This document shows, in pieces, positions 62,657-64,000 of a stretch of DNA of 64,000 nt. Positions within the stretch are counted from its first letter, which is position 1. Each line of letters opens with the position of its first letter. Below the pieces are notes generated by a model. The model ran no database searches and had not been told where the DNA came from. It worked only from the letters and a program-made list of their open reading frames with translations. The stretch is from positions 2,046,001 to 2,110,000 of the forward strand of contig AP018697.1 of assembly GCA_004001285.1 (NCBI GenBank). Direction: 5' to 3'. Source of the stretch: Arthrobacter sp. MN05-02 (GTDB lineage Bacteria; Actinomycetota; Actinomycetes; Actinomycetales; Micrococcaceae). The translations under genes and the position numbers were made by a program.

Positions 62657-64000
62657 CTAGGCTGCTGGGACGGTGGACTCGGCGGCGTGCGCACCGGTAC
62701 CGGGACGCGGTACCAGGTCCGACGGCGAGCTGAGCGTGCCGCGCACCGCGGTCGCGGCGGCGACCACGGGTGAGACGAGGTGGGTGCGTCCGCCCTTGCC
62801 CTGGCGTCCCTCGAAGTTCCGGTTCGACGTCGACGCGCAGCGCTCCCCCGGTGCCAGCTGGTCGGGGTTCATGCCGAGGCACATCGAGCAGCCGGCAAAG
62901 CGCCACTCGGCGCCGAAGTCCTTGAACACGCGATCCAGTCCCTCGGCCTCGGCCTGCAGGCGCACGCGTGCCGAGCCCGGGACCACCATCATGCGGACGG
63001 CGGGGTCCTTCTCCCTGCCGCGGATGATGTCCGCCGCGATGCGGAGGTCCTCGATGCGGCTGTTGGTGCACGAGCCGAGGAAGACGGTGTCCACCCGGAT
63101 GTCCTTCATCGGTGTGCCCGGCTCCAGCGCCATGTAGTCCAGCGCGCGGCTGCAGGCGGCCTTGTCGTTCTCGTCGGCGAAGTCGTCGGGTGAGGGCACG
63201 GCCTGCGAGAGGGAGACGCCCTGGCCGGGGTTGGTCCCCCAGGTCACGAAGGGTTCGAGGTCGTCCGCGTCGAGGAAGACCTCGGCGTCGAAGACGGCGT
63301 CGTCGTCGGTGCGCAGGTTGCGCCAGTCGGCGACGGCGGCATCCCAGTCGGCACCCTGCGGCGCATGCGGCCGACCCTGCAGGTAGTCGAAGGTGGTCTC
63401 GTCCGGCGCGACCATGCCGGCCCGCGCCCCCGCCTCGATCGACATGTTGCAGATGGTCATGCGGGCTTCCATCGACAGGGACCGGATCGCCGAGCCGCGG
63501 TATTCGAGGACATAGCCCTGCCCGCCGCCCGTGCCGATCTTCGCGATAATCGCCAGGATGATGTCCTTGGACGTGACGCCGGGCTTGAGGGTTCCCTCGA
63601 CCGTGATGCCCATGGTCTTGAAGGGCTTGAGCGAGAGCGTCTGGGTGGCCATCACGTGCTCCACCTCGGACGTGCCGATGCCCATCGCGAGCGCTCCGAA
63701 GGCCCCGTGCGTGGAGGTGTGTGAGTCGCCGCAGACCACGGTCAGTCCCGGCTGCGTCAGCCCGAGCTGGGGTCCGACGACGTGCACGATGCCCTGTTCC
63801 GCATCGCCGAGCGAATGCAGCCGGACCCCGAATTCCCGGCAGTTCGCGCGCAGCGTCTCGATCTGCGTGCGGCTGGTGAGATCCGCGATGGGCTTGTCGA
63901 TGTCGAGGGTCGGCGTGTTGTGGTCCTCGGTGGCGATCGTCAGGTCCGGACGGCGCAGGGGCCGGTCGGCCAGGCGGAGGCCCTCGAAGGCCTGCGGCGA
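62657..64000 (-). CDS. leuC: 3-isopropylmalate dehydratase large subunit (5' end beyond the window)
   Basis: The frame is open to base 64000, where the visible protein begins [19 protein letters not shown], so about 40 N-terminal residues are missing. [13 protein letters not shown] and [20 protein letters not shown] are LeuC signatures. The [4Fe-4S] cluster Cys residues are in [18 protein letters not shown] and [43 protein letters not shown] is near the end. It works with LeuD downstream. Confidence 0.96.
   Translation of the reverse strand, partial: SPQAFEGLRLADRPLRRPDLTIATEDHNTPTLDIDKPIADLTSRTQIETLRANCREFGVRLHSLGDAEQGIVHVVGPQLGLTQPGLTVVCGDSHTSTHGAFGALAMGIGTSEVEHVMATQTLSLKPFKTMGITVEGTLKPGVTSKDIILAIIAKIGTGGGQGYVLEYRGSAIRSLSMEARMTICNMSIEAGARAGMVAPDETTFDYLQGRPHAPQGADWDAAVADWRNLRTDDDAVFDAEVFLDADDLEPFVTWGTNPGQGVSLSQAVPSPDDFADENDKAACSRALDYMALEPGTPMKDIRVDTVFLGSCTNSRIEDLRIAADIIRGREKDPAVRMMVVPGSARVRLQAEAEGLDRVFKDFGAEWRFAGCSMCLGMNPDQLAPGERCASTSNRNFEGRQGKGGRTHLVSPVVAAATAVRGTLSSPSDLVPRPGTGAHAAESTVPAA

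Overview
The window is high-GC DNA from an actinobacterium, most probably a member of the Micrococcaceae (Arthrobacter-like). The evidence is G/C-rich third codon positions, the housekeeping block leuCD-murA-plsC-gpsA-ddl, the block thiL-DAK2-recG-rsmD, actinobacterial families such as DUF3515, and a large wall-polymer locus. It holds about 51 protein genes. I found no rRNA, tRNA, CRISPR array, transposase or phage gene.

Layout. 0-4.8 kb (+): the end of a spermidine-synthase-like gene, a STAS-like small protein, an isolated cytochrome c oxidase subunit I, a small membrane protein, and two genes with frameshifts (a membrane protein and a YcnI-like copper-site protein). 4.8-12.9 kb (-): thiL, a DAK2 protein and recG, then a molybdate regulator and modABC, then rsmD. 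13.0-25.6 kb (+): wecB, a Tat-lipoprotein phosphoesterase, a nucleotidyltransferase, two giant TagF-type fusion proteins and an XcbB/SKGG protein. 25.8-29.7 kb: a GT-D glycosyltransferase (-), a non-coding stretch, and a secreted FnIII-repeat nuclease (+). 46.3-29.8 kb (-): one long unidirectional run of wall protein, rmlB, rmlC-rmlD fusion, LCP ligase, wall protein, two GT4, tagG, tagH, CgeB-GT2 fusion, wecC and two TarM-like GT4. 46.5-57.4 kb: DUF3515 (frameshifted), SMP-30, SDR, GT2, DUF3072, RibA-RibD fusion, LysR (frameshifted) divergent from putA (frameshifted), and a YeiH exporter. 57.5-64 kb (-): ddl, gpsA, plsC, murA, leuD and leuC (cut by the window end).

How the genes work together. 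The 13-46 kb region looks like one wall teichoic/teichuronic-type polymer factory. WecB and WecC would supply UDP-ManNAc and UDP-ManNAcA. RmlB and RmlCD would make dTDP-rhamnose. A nucleotidyltransferase may supply an activated alditol or choline. TagF-type transferases polymerise a phosphodiester chain, many glycosyltransferases build or decorate it, TagGH exports it, and the LCP protein attaches it to peptidoglycan. The polymer's chemistry is inference.

Two points stand out. First, the order ddl - DUF3515 - thiL - DAK2 - recG - rsmD is conserved in many actinobacteria; here ddl and thiL lie about 44 kb apart with the polymer locus between them, and the mod genes separate recG from rsmD. Second, five genes each show a single-base frameshift at a short C/G run, which points to homopolymer sequencing error or recent decay.
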